Assembly: GCF_011043525.1 (NCBI RefSeq)
Contig: NZ_JAAKGO010000002.1
Coordinates: 465,015 to 529,014 of the forward strand
Length of the DNA: 64,000 nt
Direction: 5' to 3'
DNA from: Sphingobacterium sp. SGG-5
GTDB taxonomy: Bacteria > Bacteroidota > Bacteroidia > Sphingobacteriales > Sphingobacteriaceae
In this document: one piece after another, positions 1-8,455 of the stretch
How positions within the stretch are numbered: position 1 is the first letter of the stretch
How the letters are laid out: every line of letters starts with the position of its first letter
Made by a program: the position numbers and the translations under genes
Notes under the pieces: generated by a model
Database searches by the model: none
What the model saw: only the letters and a program-made list of their open reading frames with translations
What the model was told of the DNA's origin: nothing

Positions 1-744
1 GTCGTTGTATTCCCGTTCCGCTTTCTTTTCTAGGAAATAAGCGTAATTTCCTTTATAAGTGAATACGTTTCCCTTGCTTAGTTCACGTATTTCTGTGGAG
101 ATATTGTCCAGAAAATATCGGTCGTGGGAAACGGTAATTACGGTTTTTTGACCTGTGGTGAGTATTTTTTCCAGCCACTCAATGGTTTCAATATCCAGAT
201 GATTCGTCGGTTCGTCAAGGATATAAACTTCCGGATCGTCTATGAGAAGTTTCGCAAGAGAGAGTCTTTTTTTCTGTCCGCCGGACAAGTCGTTGATCCG
301 CTGATTAAAATCTGTGATCTGGAGACGATTTAAAATGGTTTTGATATCATTTTCATATTCCCAAGCATTCAGTGCGGTAAGCCTGTCACTTAAGATAATC
401 AGTTTTTCACTATCAATTTCCTGATTATCAATAAGTTGCTCATATTCCCGTATGACCTGTTGACGTTCGTTATCTGCACTGAAAATAAAATCATTGACCG
501 TATTCAGATCTTTAAAATCAGGTTCCTGTGGAAGATATCCTATTTTTATTCCTTTCTCTTTTACAACGCTTCCTTCCTGAGGCGCAAGAACTTCCGCTAA
601 AATCTTCAATAGGGTAGATTTTCCGGTTCCATTGATACCCACTAACGCAATCCGATCTCCTCGCTGTAAAGAGAAGTTCAGATTTTTAAATAACCATTTA
701 TCGTGAAAAGAGTGCCCGACAAGTTCTGTACTTAATATACTCAC
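1..744 (-). CDS. ABC-F family ATPase (partial, 3' end outside the window)
   Basis: N-terminal 248 residues of a soluble ABC-F protein (Uup/ribosome-associated type); the rest lies beyond the window start. Translation from a GTG at 744 begins MSILSTELVGHSF. Visible motifs are Walker A GINGTGKST, the ABC signature LSGGQKKR, Walker B ILDEPTNHLD followed by IETIEWLE, and the switch His in VTHDRYFLD. No ATG fits, so GTG is taken as the start. ABC-F proteins have two ATPase cassettes and no membrane domain and act on ribosomes; only the first cassette is visible. The IEWLE context is closer to Uup than to EttA, but the exact subgroup is inference. A box reading TACTTTTG (832-825, minus) about 80 nt upstream may be its -7 element. 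Confidence 0.9.
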   Translation of the reverse strand, partial: MSILSTELVGHSFHDKWLFKNLNFSLQRGDRIALVGINGTGKSTLLKILAEVLAPQEGSVVKEKGIKIGYLPQEPDFKDLNTVNDFIFSADNERQQVIREYEQLIDNQEIDSEKLIILSDRLTALNAWEYENDIKTILNRLQITDFNQRINDLSGGQKKRLSLAKLLIDDPEVYILDEPTNHLDIETIEWLEKILTTGQKTVITVSHDRYFLDNISTEIRELSKGNVFTYKGNYAYFLEKKAEREYND

Positions 745-854
745 GCTATTTTTTGTTTTTTTCTATGAACGATCGGATGTCTAAAACGGTATAATATACT
801 TTTCCGACTCCTTCATTCAAGATACAAAAGTACGTAAATATTTGCTTTCGTCTA

Positions 855-1340
855 TTAAAAGAGGTGCAGGGATGTCAGCAGCCATCGTGCCACAAACCAG
901 AAAAAAACGAATGTAGCCGCACACAGTATAAAAAGTACAATCAATATGATCACAATTATTCCTTTGGCACTTCCCTGATGCTTGTTTTCAAAATAGTGTT
1001 CACGAAGGAGCGTCATATTTCTTCTGTTTGCCTTAAAAAAGAAATCAAAAATATATCCAACGAAGGGAATCGCACCAATAACCGCATCCAAGAGAATATT
1101 TACCAACATTTTAGCGACGACCTTAGACCCAACTCCATTTCTGAACATAAAAATAATCATTACCAGAGAGATGCCGAAGGAAACAACCTGGCCAGCGTAA
1201 GGTATGAGGTTCAGGATGGGGTCCACCCCAAAGCGGAACCCCCACAGATTAAATTTATTGTCTAATGCCGAAGAGATACGATCAAGCCAAAAAAAGTCAT
1301 TTTTGCGGATTTCTTCCGGGGTAAGATAATCTTTCTTCAT
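855..1340 (-). CDS. DUF4112 membrane protein
   Basis: A 161-residue protein of the DUF4112 family. Family hallmarks are visible: a soluble N-terminus, the motif GFRFGVDPILNLIPYAGQ, a hydrophobic helix, then LLDAVIGAIPFVGYIFD and KANRRNMTLL, and a C-terminal transmembrane segment rich in Ile, Val and Phe. The function of the family is unknown. Its ATG overlaps the stop codon of the upstream SIMPL gene by one base (TAATG), so the two are probably translationally coupled and form one leftward operon. Confidence 0.85.
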   Translation of the reverse strand: MKKDYLTPEEIRKNDFFWLDRISSALDNKFNLWGFRFGVDPILNLIPYAGQVVSFGISLVMIIFMFRNGVGSKVVAKMLVNILLDAVIGAIPFVGYIFDFFFKANRRNMTLLREHYFENKHQGSAKGIIVIILIVLFILCAATFVFFWFVARWLLTSLHLF

Positions 1341-2056
1341 TATTTTAGCTCGAAAACGCCATCCACATAGCAGGTCAGCTTAAGTGGACGGATATCTATA
1401 TTCAATTCCTCCGTCATTGCTCCGGCAGCATTGTCCGCACTTGCTGCTTTAGCATACATCCGAGGGGTTGGAACAAGATCATTAAAGTTAATATTACTGT
1501 TGTCATTGATAACCAGTACTTTTCCTACCGTTTGCCCATCTGCCGCTGCTAATATTTCTGCATTATACCGTGCGTCTTTAACAGCTGCAGTTTTAAGTTC
1601 TTTCTCTATTTGGCGTTTCTGCGTATGATCGTAACCGCTGATGGAGGTTGTTTGTATGCCTTGTGGATCTATTTTATCCAGCATTATATTTAAGCCATTG
1701 AGATTGGTCACTTTAATACGATACTGACGAGACTGCAAAAGTTCGTTATTTTTCTTTTTTGTCTCGTAATTGTAGCTGTATATATTCTGTATGGTAAAAT
1801 CTTCTTTTTTTACCCCAGCGGCCATGGCTGCATCAAAGAGTTGTTTTTCCAATGTTTCGATGAAGACCTTTTTCTTCATATTACCATCCATATAAAACTC
1901 TTTCAGACTAATGGAAAGATAGACGATATCTGGTGTTATTTCCCGTTCGGCGTATCCCTTGGTGGCCACCTTTCGGCTGTTTTCGATGTTCATGTTTTGC
2001 GCTTTTACCATAGCTACACTAGCTATAATTAAAAATAAAGTGAATCCTTTTTTCAT
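1340..2056 (-). CDS. SIMPL/DUF541 domain secreted protein
   Basis: A 238-residue exported protein. An N-terminal signal peptide (MKKGFTLFLIIASVAMVKAQ) precedes a SIMPL (DUF541) domain, recognisable by GYAEREITPDIVYLSISL near the start and by the later segment LKTAAVKDARYNAEILAAA followed by GKVLVINDN. SIMPL proteins are periplasmic or outer-membrane associated with poorly defined roles. It is first in a two-gene unit with the DUF4112 gene (one-base overlap). Divergent from the cold-shock gene, with a 134-bp AT-rich gap between. Confidence 0.85.
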   Translation of the reverse strand: MKKGFTLFLIIASVAMVKAQNMNIENSRKVATKGYAEREITPDIVYLSISLKEFYMDGNMKKKVFIETLEKQLFDAAMAAGVKKEDFTIQNIYSYNYETKKKNNELLQSRQYRIKVTNLNGLNIMLDKIDPQGIQTTSISGYDHTQKRQIEKELKTAAVKDARYNAEILAAADGQTVGKVLVINDNSNINFNDLVPTPRMYAKAASADNAAGAMTEELNIDIRPLKLTCYVDGVFELK

Positions 2057-2190
2057 GATCTGTATGTATTATTAAGCTAATTATGCTAAGATAGACAAAG
2101 AAAATGCAATAATGTTTAATTCGGATTTTTTTAAATAAATCGGAGCAATTGATTTTTAAATATTATCTTTAAAAAAAATACAATAAAATA

Positions 2191-2382
2191 ATGCAAGAAG
2201 GTAAAGTAAAATTCTTTAATGAGACCAAAGGTTTCGGTTTCATCATCCCAGCGTCAGGCGAGAGCGAAATTTTTGTTCACGTTTCAGGATTAATCGACAA
2301 AATTCGTGAGGGTGACGATGTCTCTTACGAGATTGAACAAGGCCGTAAAGGTCTTAACGCGGTAAATGTAAAAGTTATCTAA
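2191..2382 (+). CDS. CspA-family cold-shock protein
   Basis: A 63-residue single OB-fold cold-shock domain. The RNA-binding motifs RNP-1 (KGFGFI) and RNP-2 (IFVHVS) are intact, and the length is about that of the compact Bacteroidota Csp type. It binds single-stranded nucleic acid and acts as an RNA chaperone. It stands alone between divergent and convergent neighbours and ends in a strong intrinsic terminator 25 bp downstream. The AT-rich leader of more than 100 nt could hold thermoregulatory structure, but I cannot demonstrate one. Confidence 0.95.
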   Translation: MQEGKVKFFNETKGFGFIIPASGESEIFVHVSGLIDKIREGDDVSYEIEQGRKGLNAVNVKVI

Positions 2383-2407
2383 ATAGATTCTATATATATT
2401 TATTGTG

Positions 2408-2443
2408 AAAAAGCCCGAAACACACTTGTTTCGGGCTTTTTTA
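2408..2443. terminator. Bidirectional intrinsic terminator (csp / DUF805)
   Basis: A perfect 14-bp stem (2408-2421 with 2428-2441) with a six-base loop, A-rich on the left and T-rich on the right, so it works on both strands. It lies between the convergent cold-shock gene and DUF805 gene and can end both. Confidence 0.9.
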
Positions 2444-2453
2444 CTTGTATACC

Positions 2454-2876
2454 CTAATAGCTGTTACTGTTTATGTTCTGTGATCCAGAAAAAGGATCAA
2501 GGTGTTCTTCGCTTTTTGGGTCTGGCCCGTATGCATTAGGACCTTTATCTCCCTCAAGAATCAATAAATAAAGTATATATAGATTCACAAGAGGAATAAA
2601 GGCAAGAATAACATACCAAGTTGGTTTTCCGGTATCGTGCAAGCGACGAACAGTAACCCCCAAGCTGGGAATAAGGAGTCCGAGATAAGCAATCCATAAG
2701 ACAAAGCTGAGGAGACCACCTAAAGTGCTGCTTACCCAAGAGATAATACTGACAACGAGCGATAGCGCAAGATATAGCACAAAGACGTATAGTGTATACA
2801 TCCAATATTCCTTACGGCGTGCTCGCCCTTCAAAGTTTGCGTAGTTGTCGCGAACGACTTTTAAGAACCATTCCAT
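2454..2876 (-). CDS. DUF805 membrane protein
   Basis: A 140-residue inner-membrane protein of the DUF805 family. The family signatures FEGRARRKEYW at residues 15-25 and VRRLHDTGKPTWY near residue 80 are present, and three to four hydrophobic helices follow from about residue 27. The C-terminus (KGPNAYGPDP) matches the usual cytoplasmic tail. Function unknown. Monocistronic, converging on the terminator shared with the cold-shock gene. Confidence 0.92.
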   Translation of the reverse strand: MEWFLKVVRDNYANFEGRARRKEYWMYTLYVFVLYLALSLVVSIISWVSSTLGGLLSFVLWIAYLGLLIPSLGVTVRRLHDTGKPTWYVILAFIPLVNLYILYLLILEGDKGPNAYGPDPKSEEHLDPFSGSQNINSNSY

Positions 2877-2959
2877 AAATTTTTATTTTAGTTAGTTGAA
2901 GTGTGAAAAATTGTTATAACCTACTATCAAAAATAACCTATTTTTTTTAAAGCAAAAAT

Positions 2960-3682
2960 CTAATGGAAGATTTCTTCCAGTACTTCCAAAGAATTGATCG
3001 TACCAAAGTTGTCGGTATGGAGTCTATAGAAGTTTATAATCTGTCTCAGGAGATAAGCACGATCTGCCTGTTGCATTTTAATTGAGGCAGACTTCTCGTA
3101 GCTGCTATTCAGTATGTGATGAAAGAGTGACGTGTGTGGCTCTTGCAGCACATAGGAATGGTGCGGCAAATGGTGGGTAAAGATTCCTTCTGCGAGATCA
3201 AAGTACGGTTTTTTTTCAGTGGAAGGCGTCGGTAAATAACCTAAGAACCGGCTTAATTTCATCAGGAAGCACAGATGAAAGTTTGCAGCCGAAGACTCCG
3301 TCTGATCCAGCCATAGCAGCGATTGATGAACAAAGTGAAACAAATGTGTATCCGGCTGCTGATGTTTTAACACCTTGAACAATATTTCATCCAGGAACAG
3401 CGCAATAGCACTTTTTACAACGTTGAGGGGTATATCTTGAAATACCGGTGTTTGCTGGGCCTCTTTTATATATTGTAAGTTGCTGGTTTCTTTGACATCC
3501 ACAATCATTTCCAACACATGAAGAGGCTGAAGCATATTGATATGGATTCGAGCCCGTGGTTTTTTGGCGCCTTTGATTATAAATGATTGTAGTCCAAATC
3601 CTTCTGTAAATATTTGAGCGATGACACTATTTTCAGCGTAATTAGATACTTTGATGACGATTCCTCTTGTTTTACTGATCAT
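2960..3682 (-). CDS. recO: DNA repair protein RecO
   Basis: A 240-residue RecO. The N-terminal OB fold is visible (TRGIVIKVSNYAENSVIAQI, then GLQSFIIKGAKKPR), followed by the helical domain with the KLSRFLGYLPTP segment. The zinc-binding cysteines found in some RecO proteins are absent, as is common in this phylum. RecO loads RecA onto SSB-coated DNA together with RecR. It diverges from the rpmB operon. Confidence 0.9.
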   Translation of the reverse strand: MISKTRGIVIKVSNYAENSVIAQIFTEGFGLQSFIIKGAKKPRARIHINMLQPLHVLEMIVDVKETSNLQYIKEAQQTPVFQDIPLNVVKSAIALFLDEILFKVLKHQQPDTHLFHFVHQSLLWLDQTESSAANFHLCFLMKLSRFLGYLPTPSTEKKPYFDLAEGIFTHHLPHHSYVLQEPHTSLFHHILNSSYEKSASIKMQQADRAYLLRQIINFYRLHTDNFGTINSLEVLEEIFH

Positions 3683-3815
3683 CTAAATGGTATTGCCGGG
3701 GTTCGAATTGTGGATTGTTGAAAACTATTTATGCTCTTCGGACAAAGATAATGTTTATAAAACATATACATTTGCATTTCTCTCCGACAGTATTTTTTTA
3801 TTAATTCTTCTTATC

Positions 3816-3848
3816 TGTTGTAAATCCAAAAAGAAATATAGATATTTG
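3816..3848 (+). promoter_or_regulatory. Probable promoter of the rpmB operon
   Basis: TGTTG ending at 3820, 20 bp, then GATATTTG at 3841-3848: seven of eight matches to the Bacteroidota -7 consensus TAnnTTTG with a TTG-type -33 element. A second perfect box, TACATTTG at 3767-3774, lies farther upstream without a clear -33. Confidence 0.5.
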
Positions 3849-3915
3849 CAAACTCTTTGCAGAAAATGCATGAGGGTATTATTACTGTAAATAGGCAAAA
3901 CTAAAAATAAATATC

Positions 3916-4149
3916 ATGTCAAGAATTTGTGATTTAACAGGCAAAAAGGCATTAAACGGACATAAGGTTTCTCACTCCAATGTGAAGACCAAGCGTAAAT
4001 TCTACCCAAATTTACAGACCAAGCGTTTTTATATTCCAGAGGAAGATCAGTGGATTACCTTAAAAGTCTCCACTTCTGCAATCCGCACGATTAACAAAAA
4101 AGGTATCTCTGCGGTTATCGATACATTTGTTAAAAAAGGATACGTATAG
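3916..4149 (+). CDS. rpmB: 50S ribosomal protein L28
   Basis: A 77-residue L28. The start MSRICDLTGKKALNGHKVSH and the segment KRKFYPNLQTKRFYIPEE are diagnostic. It is the first gene of a conserved Bacteroidota operon with rpmG (L33) and the DUF4295 gene, all on the plus strand and spaced 74 and 19 bp apart. Component of the large ribosomal subunit. Confidence 0.98.
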   Translation: MSRICDLTGKKALNGHKVSHSNVKTKRKFYPNLQTKRFYIPEEDQWITLKVSTSAIRTINKKGISAVIDTFVKKGYV

Positions 4150-4191
4150 TCGTATTCTGCCTGTTAATTGGATATTTTAATGAACATTAAG

Positions 4192-4207
4192 TCCGCCAGC
4201 TGACGGA
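4192..4207. repeat. Short palindrome between rpmB and rpmG
   Basis: A 16-bp near-perfect palindrome centred on CAGCTG, TCCG at one end and CGGA at the other. It resembles short dispersed palindromes seen in Bacteroidota intergenic regions. It lies inside the ribosomal operon and could form a small hairpin in the mRNA. Confidence 0.45.
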
Positions 4208-4223
4208 TTATATAAATAAAACA

Positions 4224-4406
4224 ATGGCTAAAAAAGGAAATAGAGTACAAGTAATTTTAGAATGTACTGAGCACAAAGAAAGTGGTCTTCCAGGGATGTC
4301 ACGTTACATCACTACGAAAAACAAGAAGAATACCACGGAACGATTAGAGTTGAAAAAGTTCAATCCTGTACTGCGTAAAGTGACAGTACATAAGGAAATT
4401 AAATAG
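4224..4406 (+). CDS. rpmG: 50S ribosomal protein L33
   Basis: A 60-residue L33, recognised from [18 protein letters not shown], then [20 protein letters not shown] and the basic C-terminus. Only one cysteine is present and the CxxC zinc pairs are missing, so this is the zinc-independent (C-minus) form. Middle gene of the rpmB-rpmG-DUF4295 operon. Confidence 0.97.
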   Translation: MAKKGNRVQVILECTEHKESGLPGMSRYITTKNKKNTTERLELKKFNPVLRKVTVHKEIK

Positions 4407-4425
4407 TTAAAAATACGAGAATACC

Positions 4426-4587
4426 ATGGCAAAGAAATCGGTAGCGTCACTACAAAAAGGTGGTGGTAAGGAGTTTACTAAAGTGATCATCACAACTAAA
4501 TCTACAAAGACAGGTGCATATACTTTCAAAGAGAGTATGGTACACAATGACAGAGTAAAAGAGGTTGTGGCTGCAGCAGGCAAGTAA
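4426..4587 (+). CDS. DUF4295 family small protein
   Basis: A 53-residue basic protein (begins MAKKSVASLQKGGGKEFTK, ends KEVVAAAGK). It matches DUF4295, a Bacteroidota-restricted family always coded behind rpmG, and may be a ribosome-associated accessory protein (inference from context and charge). It starts 19 bp after rpmG and is followed by the operon terminator. Confidence 0.88.
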   Translation: MAKKSVASLQKGGGKEFTKVIITTKSTKTGAYTFKESMVHNDRVKEVVAAAGK

Positions 4588-4628
4588 TCAGAGACATTTC
4601 TTTTTAGAGTTTTTCTTTAAAAGACTTC

Positions 4629-4665
4629 AAAAGCCGTTTTGGTATCGTACCGAAAGGGCTTTTTT
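4629..4665 (+). terminator. Terminator of the rpmB operon
   Basis: Stem AAAAGCC paired with GGCTTTT, extended by an inner stem of eight pairs with one G-G mismatch and a three-base loop, followed by a T run. It lies 42 bp after the DUF4295 stop. Confidence 0.85.
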
Positions 4666-4705
4666 CATTACATTTCCGCTATAAAATTCCTCGATAGCTG
4701 TGGAG

Positions 4706-4732
4706 ACCTGCCTGGCGGTAAGCAGGGAACGA
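4706..4732. repeat. REP-like GC-rich palindromic element
   Basis: CCTGC and GCAGG arms around CTGGCGGTAA. It resembles the CCTGCC/GGCAGG palindromes dispersed in Bacteroidota intergenic DNA. It stands in the gap before the ftsY promoter. Only one copy is seen in this window. Confidence 0.35.
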
Positions 4733-4763
4733 CAATTTACTTTTATACGCAACGCAAATATAA

Positions 4764-4794
4764 TTGCATATAAAAACAAGTTTATCTAAGTTTG
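4764..4794 (+). promoter_or_regulatory. ftsY-rimO promoter
   Basis: TTG at 4764-4766, 20 bp, then TAAGTTTG at 4787-4794: a full match to the Bacteroidota primary-sigma pattern. It lies 26 bp before the ATG chosen for ftsY. The block from AATTGCATATAAAA to TAAGTTTG closely resembles the murF promoter at 61,745-61,777. Confidence 0.72.
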
Positions 4795-4820
4795 ATTCCA
4801 GAGAATATTAATTGTCAAAC

Positions 4821-5783
4821 ATGGGATTATTCGATTTTTTTAAAAAGAAACAGGAAACACCGGAAGCACAAGAAGCTTTGGATAAAGGATTAGAGAAAAC
4901 CAAGGAAGGGTTTTTTTCCAAAATCACCAAAGCGGTGGTGGGTAAATCTACGATAGATGATGAAGTCTTAGATAACCTGGAGGAGGTGCTGGTGACGTCG
5001 GATGTGGGTGTAACGACAACCTTAAAAATTGTTGATCGTATTCAGCAACGCGTTGCCCGTGATAAATATGTCGGCACGGATGAACTCAACCAGTTACTCA
5101 AAGAAGAGATTCAGGATCTCTTGGCTGAAAACAACAGTGACGACTTTGAGACGTTTGCGTATGGCCATCATAAACCTTATGTGATTATGGTTGTTGGGGT
5201 GAATGGTGTGGGCAAGACAACGACAATTGGGAAATTGGCCCATCAATTAAAAGAGGCTGGAAATAAAGTGGTGTTAGGTGCCGCAGATACTTTTCGTGCG
5301 GCTGCCGTAGACCAGATCAAATTATGGGGTGAGCGCGTAGGTGTGCGGGTCGTTGCCCAGGCGATGGGATCGGACCCTGCATCTGTGGCATTCGATACGA
5401 TACAGTCTGCGGTCTCCAACGGCGATGATGTCGCTATTATCGATACAGCCGGGCGGCTGCACAATAAAGTAGGTCTTATGAATGAGCTGGGTAAAATAAA
5501 AAATGTGATGCAGAAGATTGTTCCGGGCGCCCCTCATGAAATATTATTAGTCCTGGATGCTTCTACAGGGCAGAATGCCATTGAACAGTGTAAACAATTT
5601 ACAGAGGCAACAGATGTCAATGCCTTAGCACTAACCAAATTAGATGGAACGGCTAAGGGGGGCGTGGTTATCGGTATATCCGATCAATTTAAAATCCCTG
5701 TAAAATATATCGGAGTAGGGGAAAAAATCGGCGATCTGCAGCTTTTTAATAAGCGGGAGTTTGTCGAATCTCTTTTCAAATAA
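4821..5783 (+). CDS. ftsY: Signal recognition particle receptor FtsY
   Basis: A 320-residue SRP receptor GTPase. ATG 4821 (MGLFDFFKKKQ, the usual start in this phylum) is preferred to an in-frame TTG at 4812. After a short N-terminal amphipathic/basic region and the helical N domain come the G domain motifs GVNGVGKTTT (about residue 125), DTFRAAA, DTAGR (about 210), TKLDGTAKGG (about 275) and a C-terminal GVGEKIGDLQLF. It docks the SRP-ribosome complex at the inner membrane. The acidic A domain is very short, as is usual here. Four bases separate it from rimO, so the two are co-transcribed. Confidence 0.97.
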   Translation: MGLFDFFKKKQETPEAQEALDKGLEKTKEGFFSKITKAVVGKSTIDDEVLDNLEEVLVTSDVGVTTTLKIVDRIQQRVARDKYVGTDELNQLLKEEIQDLLAENNSDDFETFAYGHHKPYVIMVVGVNGVGKTTTIGKLAHQLKEAGNKVVLGAADTFRAAAVDQIKLWGERVGVRVVAQAMGSDPASVAFDTIQSAVSNGDDVAIIDTAGRLHNKVGLMNELGKIKNVMQKIVPGAPHEILLVLDASTGQNAIEQCKQFTEATDVNALALTKLDGTAKGGVVIGISDQFKIPVKYIGVGEKIGDLQLFNKREFVESLFK

Positions 5784-5787
5784 TTAG

Positions 5788-7119
5788 ATGAAAACAAAGC
5801 AAAGTAAAAGCCTCCAAGAGGAGCAGCGGTCCCGGGTGAATGTGGTGACGTTGGGGTGTTCTAAAAATATCCATGATAGCGAAATATTGATGGGGCAATT
5901 GAAAGGTAGCCAGGTCGATGTCGTGCATGAGTCTAATGATATACAAACGGATGATATTGTTGTTATCAATACCTGTGGGTTTATAGATAATGCGAAACAA
6001 GAATCCATTGATACGATATTACAGTTTTCTGAATTAAAAGATCAGGGGAAAATCAAAAAGGTGATTGTTACCGGTTGCTTGTCCGAGCGGTACAAACCGG
6101 AGCTGCAATCCGAGATTCCTAACGTGGATGCTTACTTTGGCACAAATGATCTTCCCGATTTATTGTCCAGCATTGGTGTAGATTATCGGCATGAGCTGTT
6201 GGGAGAACGGATGCTGACGACGCCAACTCATTTTTCCTATTTTAAGATAGCGGAAGGTTGTAATAGACCCTGCTCTTTCTGTGCTATACCTCTGATGCGA
6301 GGTAAGCACGTATCTAAAGGTATCGAAGATTTAGTCAAGGAAGCCAAGTTTTTAGCCGCTAACGGAACGAAGGAACTTATCCTTATTGCACAGGATCTAA
6401 CTTATTATGGTCTTGATATCTACGGTAAACGTAACCTGTCCGACCTTCTTCGTCATCTGTCCGATGTAGAAGGTATAGAATGGATACGACTACAGTATGC
6501 TTATCCATCAGGTTTCCCAATGGACATTCTGGATGTGATGAACGAGCGGAGCAATATCTGCAATTATCTGGATATGCCGTTGCAACATATATCCGATCCT
6601 ATGCTGCAATCTATGCGGCGTGGGACGACGAAGCAAAAGCAAATCGATTTGGTTAGCGCCATTCGGGACAAAGTGCCGGATATCGCTTTACGGACTACGT
6701 TAATTTGTGGTTACCCGGGAGAAACAGATCAGGATTTTAATGAAATGCTGGAGTGGGTGGAGGAGACCCGGTTTGATCGTCTGGGCTGTTTTACATATTC
6801 CCATGAGGAAAAGACGCATGCTTACGAATTGGAAGATAATGTGCCCGAACAGGTAAAACAGGAGCGTCAGGATGCAATCATGGAAGTCCAACAGGGTATT
6901 TCCTATGACATCAATCAAGAGAAAGTCGGACAGACCTACAAGGTACTCATTGATCGTATTGACGGAGATTACTTTATCGGGCGGACTGAATATGATTCAC
7001 CGGAAGTAGACAACGAAGTCATTCTGCATGCCTCGGACTATGCCCGGATAGGCGATTTTGTACAGGTCAAGGTCGATCGCGCAGAGGATTTTGACCTCTA
7101 TGGAAGTATCGTTAGATAG
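5788..7119 (+). CDS. rimO: Ribosomal protein S12 methylthiotransferase RimO
   Basis: A 443-residue radical-SAM enzyme that adds a methylthio group to the conserved Asp of ribosomal protein S12. The N-terminal MTTase domain shows VTLGCSKNIHDSE and INTCGFIDNAKQES with cluster cysteines. The radical-SAM motif CNRPCSFC lies near residues 157-164, and a C-terminal TRAM domain begins near residue 375 (GQTYKVLIDR). The GCSKN and CGFI signatures favour RimO over MiaB. Co-transcribed with ftsY. Confidence 0.96.
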   Translation: MKTKQSKSLQEEQRSRVNVVTLGCSKNIHDSEILMGQLKGSQVDVVHESNDIQTDDIVVINTCGFIDNAKQESIDTILQFSELKDQGKIKKVIVTGCLSERYKPELQSEIPNVDAYFGTNDLPDLLSSIGVDYRHELLGERMLTTPTHFSYFKIAEGCNRPCSFCAIPLMRGKHVSKGIEDLVKEAKFLAANGTKELILIAQDLTYYGLDIYGKRNLSDLLRHLSDVEGIEWIRLQYAYPSGFPMDILDVMNERSNICNYLDMPLQHISDPMLQSMRRGTTKQKQIDLVSAIRDKVPDIALRTTLICGYPGETDQDFNEMLEWVEETRFDRLGCFTYSHEEKTHAYELEDNVPEQVKQERQDAIMEVQQGISYDINQEKVGQTYKVLIDRIDGDYFIGRTEYDSPEVDNEVILHASDYARIGDFVQVKVDRAEDFDLYGSIVR

Positions 7120-7130
7120 AACCTGAAGAT

Positions 7131-8444
7131 TTACACTGTTTTTACGAATTTTTCATCGTAGTTCTCGATGTCAATGATGTAATGGTTTTGAAGCAGAAAA
7201 TCATATAAAGGTTTTGCCTCGGGCGATACGTCTAAATTCCTTGTTGTGACGATCTCATTATTCTTTTTGTCCAGATACGGATACGCATACAGCTTCACGT
7301 TTTTGCTAAACATCCCGGAGATATAGGATAACAGCTCATTCGTGTACTGTTCTTTATTGTAATTTTCGGAGTTGAATATATTACGCAGGTTGGAAACGTT
7401 GGTGGCAATACCTACATTTTTCGGTCTGAACGTCTTTATGAATTCGGCCAGGTGGTTGTTGCGTCTGAAATTGGAAACCATAATGTTGTTTCCTGTGGAA
7501 CACAGCAATTCCGCACGGTCTGCGAAATACTTTAAGTCTTCACTCGTCAGATCGAGATCCTCTTCCAGCACATTCCCCATTAATATTTCTATTAATACGA
7601 CGGTGTCATCCTCCTTTGCAGATGTATTTTTCTTAAACTGCTCCACGGCAAGGTTAAAGAGGTCAAAGTTGGGTAACGATTTTTGGCGGTACTTTGTACG
7701 AAGAATGATAATATTCTTTTTATATAGATAGTCTTTAATCTGTGCAGCCTTACCATTGGGTTTAAATATGGCAGCATTCGCAAAGCCTTTGGCAATCAGA
7801 TAGAGATTCAGTAGACGGCTGTTGGCATTTTCGAACACAGGACCGCTTACTTTTACCAAGTCGATCTCCACAGATCCGATAGACAGATTATCCACCAGGG
7901 ACTCGATCATCGTCTGCTGATCGTCTGCATAATAATAAGCTGCAAAGACTAAATTTACACCCAATATCCCCAATACTTTTGATTGCAAGCGAGTATCGCT
8001 GTCCAGCAGCCTCACGTGGATAATAATATCGTTTGTTGGGCTACCCACTTCATGTTGAAAACGTATACCGAGCCAGCCGTGTGGATCGTTCGTTTTGGAG
8101 AAATTCAACGTGGTGACGGTATCTGCGAAAGCGAAAAACTTCTTGGCATTGTATTTTTTGCCGTGTAATCGTTCGGTGAGCAATTGAAACTCGTGCTTGA
8201 GCATTTTGGTGAGCCGGTTGCGGCTGACATATCGCCCCGACTCCTCCACTCCGTATATCGCATCGCTAAAGGCCATATCGTAAGCGGACATCGTTTTGGC
8301 AATCGTTCCCGAGGCAGCGCCAGCTTCAAAGAAGTTGCGTGCGACTTCCTGTCCTGCTCCTATTTCGGCGAAAGTGCCGTAAACTTCCGCGTTTAAATTA
8401 ATTTTAAGTGCTTTTCGCTTCGTTTCAAAAATCTCCCTGGCCAT
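7131..8444 (-). CDS. Conserved Bacteroidota protein of unknown function (437 aa)
   Basis: A 437-residue soluble protein, start MAREIFETKRKALKIN at ATG 8444 (an in-frame TTG at 8450 is less likely). Conserved-looking segments are YGTFAEIGAGQEVARNFF, SGTIAKTMSAYDMAFSDAIY and NIMVSNFRRNNHLAEFIK. I know close relatives only as conserved hypotheticals, often carrying unrelated automatic names such as TonB receptor or nicotinate-nucleotide adenylyltransferase. No signal peptide, membrane segment or P-loop is seen, so I give no function. A -7 box, TACCTTTG, ends three bases before the ATG. Confidence 0.75.
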   Translation of the reverse strand: MAREIFETKRKALKINLNAEVYGTFAEIGAGQEVARNFFEAGAASGTIAKTMSAYDMAFSDAIYGVEESGRYVSRNRLTKMLKHEFQLLTERLHGKKYNAKKFFAFADTVTTLNFSKTNDPHGWLGIRFQHEVGSPTNDIIIHVRLLDSDTRLQSKVLGILGVNLVFAAYYYADDQQTMIESLVDNLSIGSVEIDLVKVSGPVFENANSRLLNLYLIAKGFANAAIFKPNGKAAQIKDYLYKKNIIILRTKYRQKSLPNFDLFNLAVEQFKKNTSAKEDDTVVLIEILMGNVLEEDLDLTSEDLKYFADRAELLCSTGNNIMVSNFRRNNHLAEFIKTFRPKNVGIATNVSNLRNIFNSENYNKEQYTNELLSYISGMFSKNVKLYAYPYLDKKNNEIVTTRNLDVSPEAKPLYDFLLQNHYIIDIENYDEKFVKTV

Positions 8445-8447
8445 GCA

Positions 8448-8455
8448 CAAAGGTA
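8448..8455 (-). promoter_or_regulatory. -7 promoter box abutting the start codon
   Basis: TACCTTTG (8455-8448, minus strand) lies between the Nudix stop codon and the ATG at 8444, three bases from the start. It predicts a leaderless transcript for the 437-aa gene. No clear -33 TTG is seen. Confidence 0.45.

Noticed and set aside
3689..3712. Stretch with GGTTCGAATT resembling a tRNA T-loop
   Set aside because: No acceptor or anticodon stems can be drawn around it.
3687..3890. Plus-strand ORF of 67 codons upstream of rpmB
   Set aside because: No domain or composition of a real protein, and it lies across the promoters of the rpmB operon.
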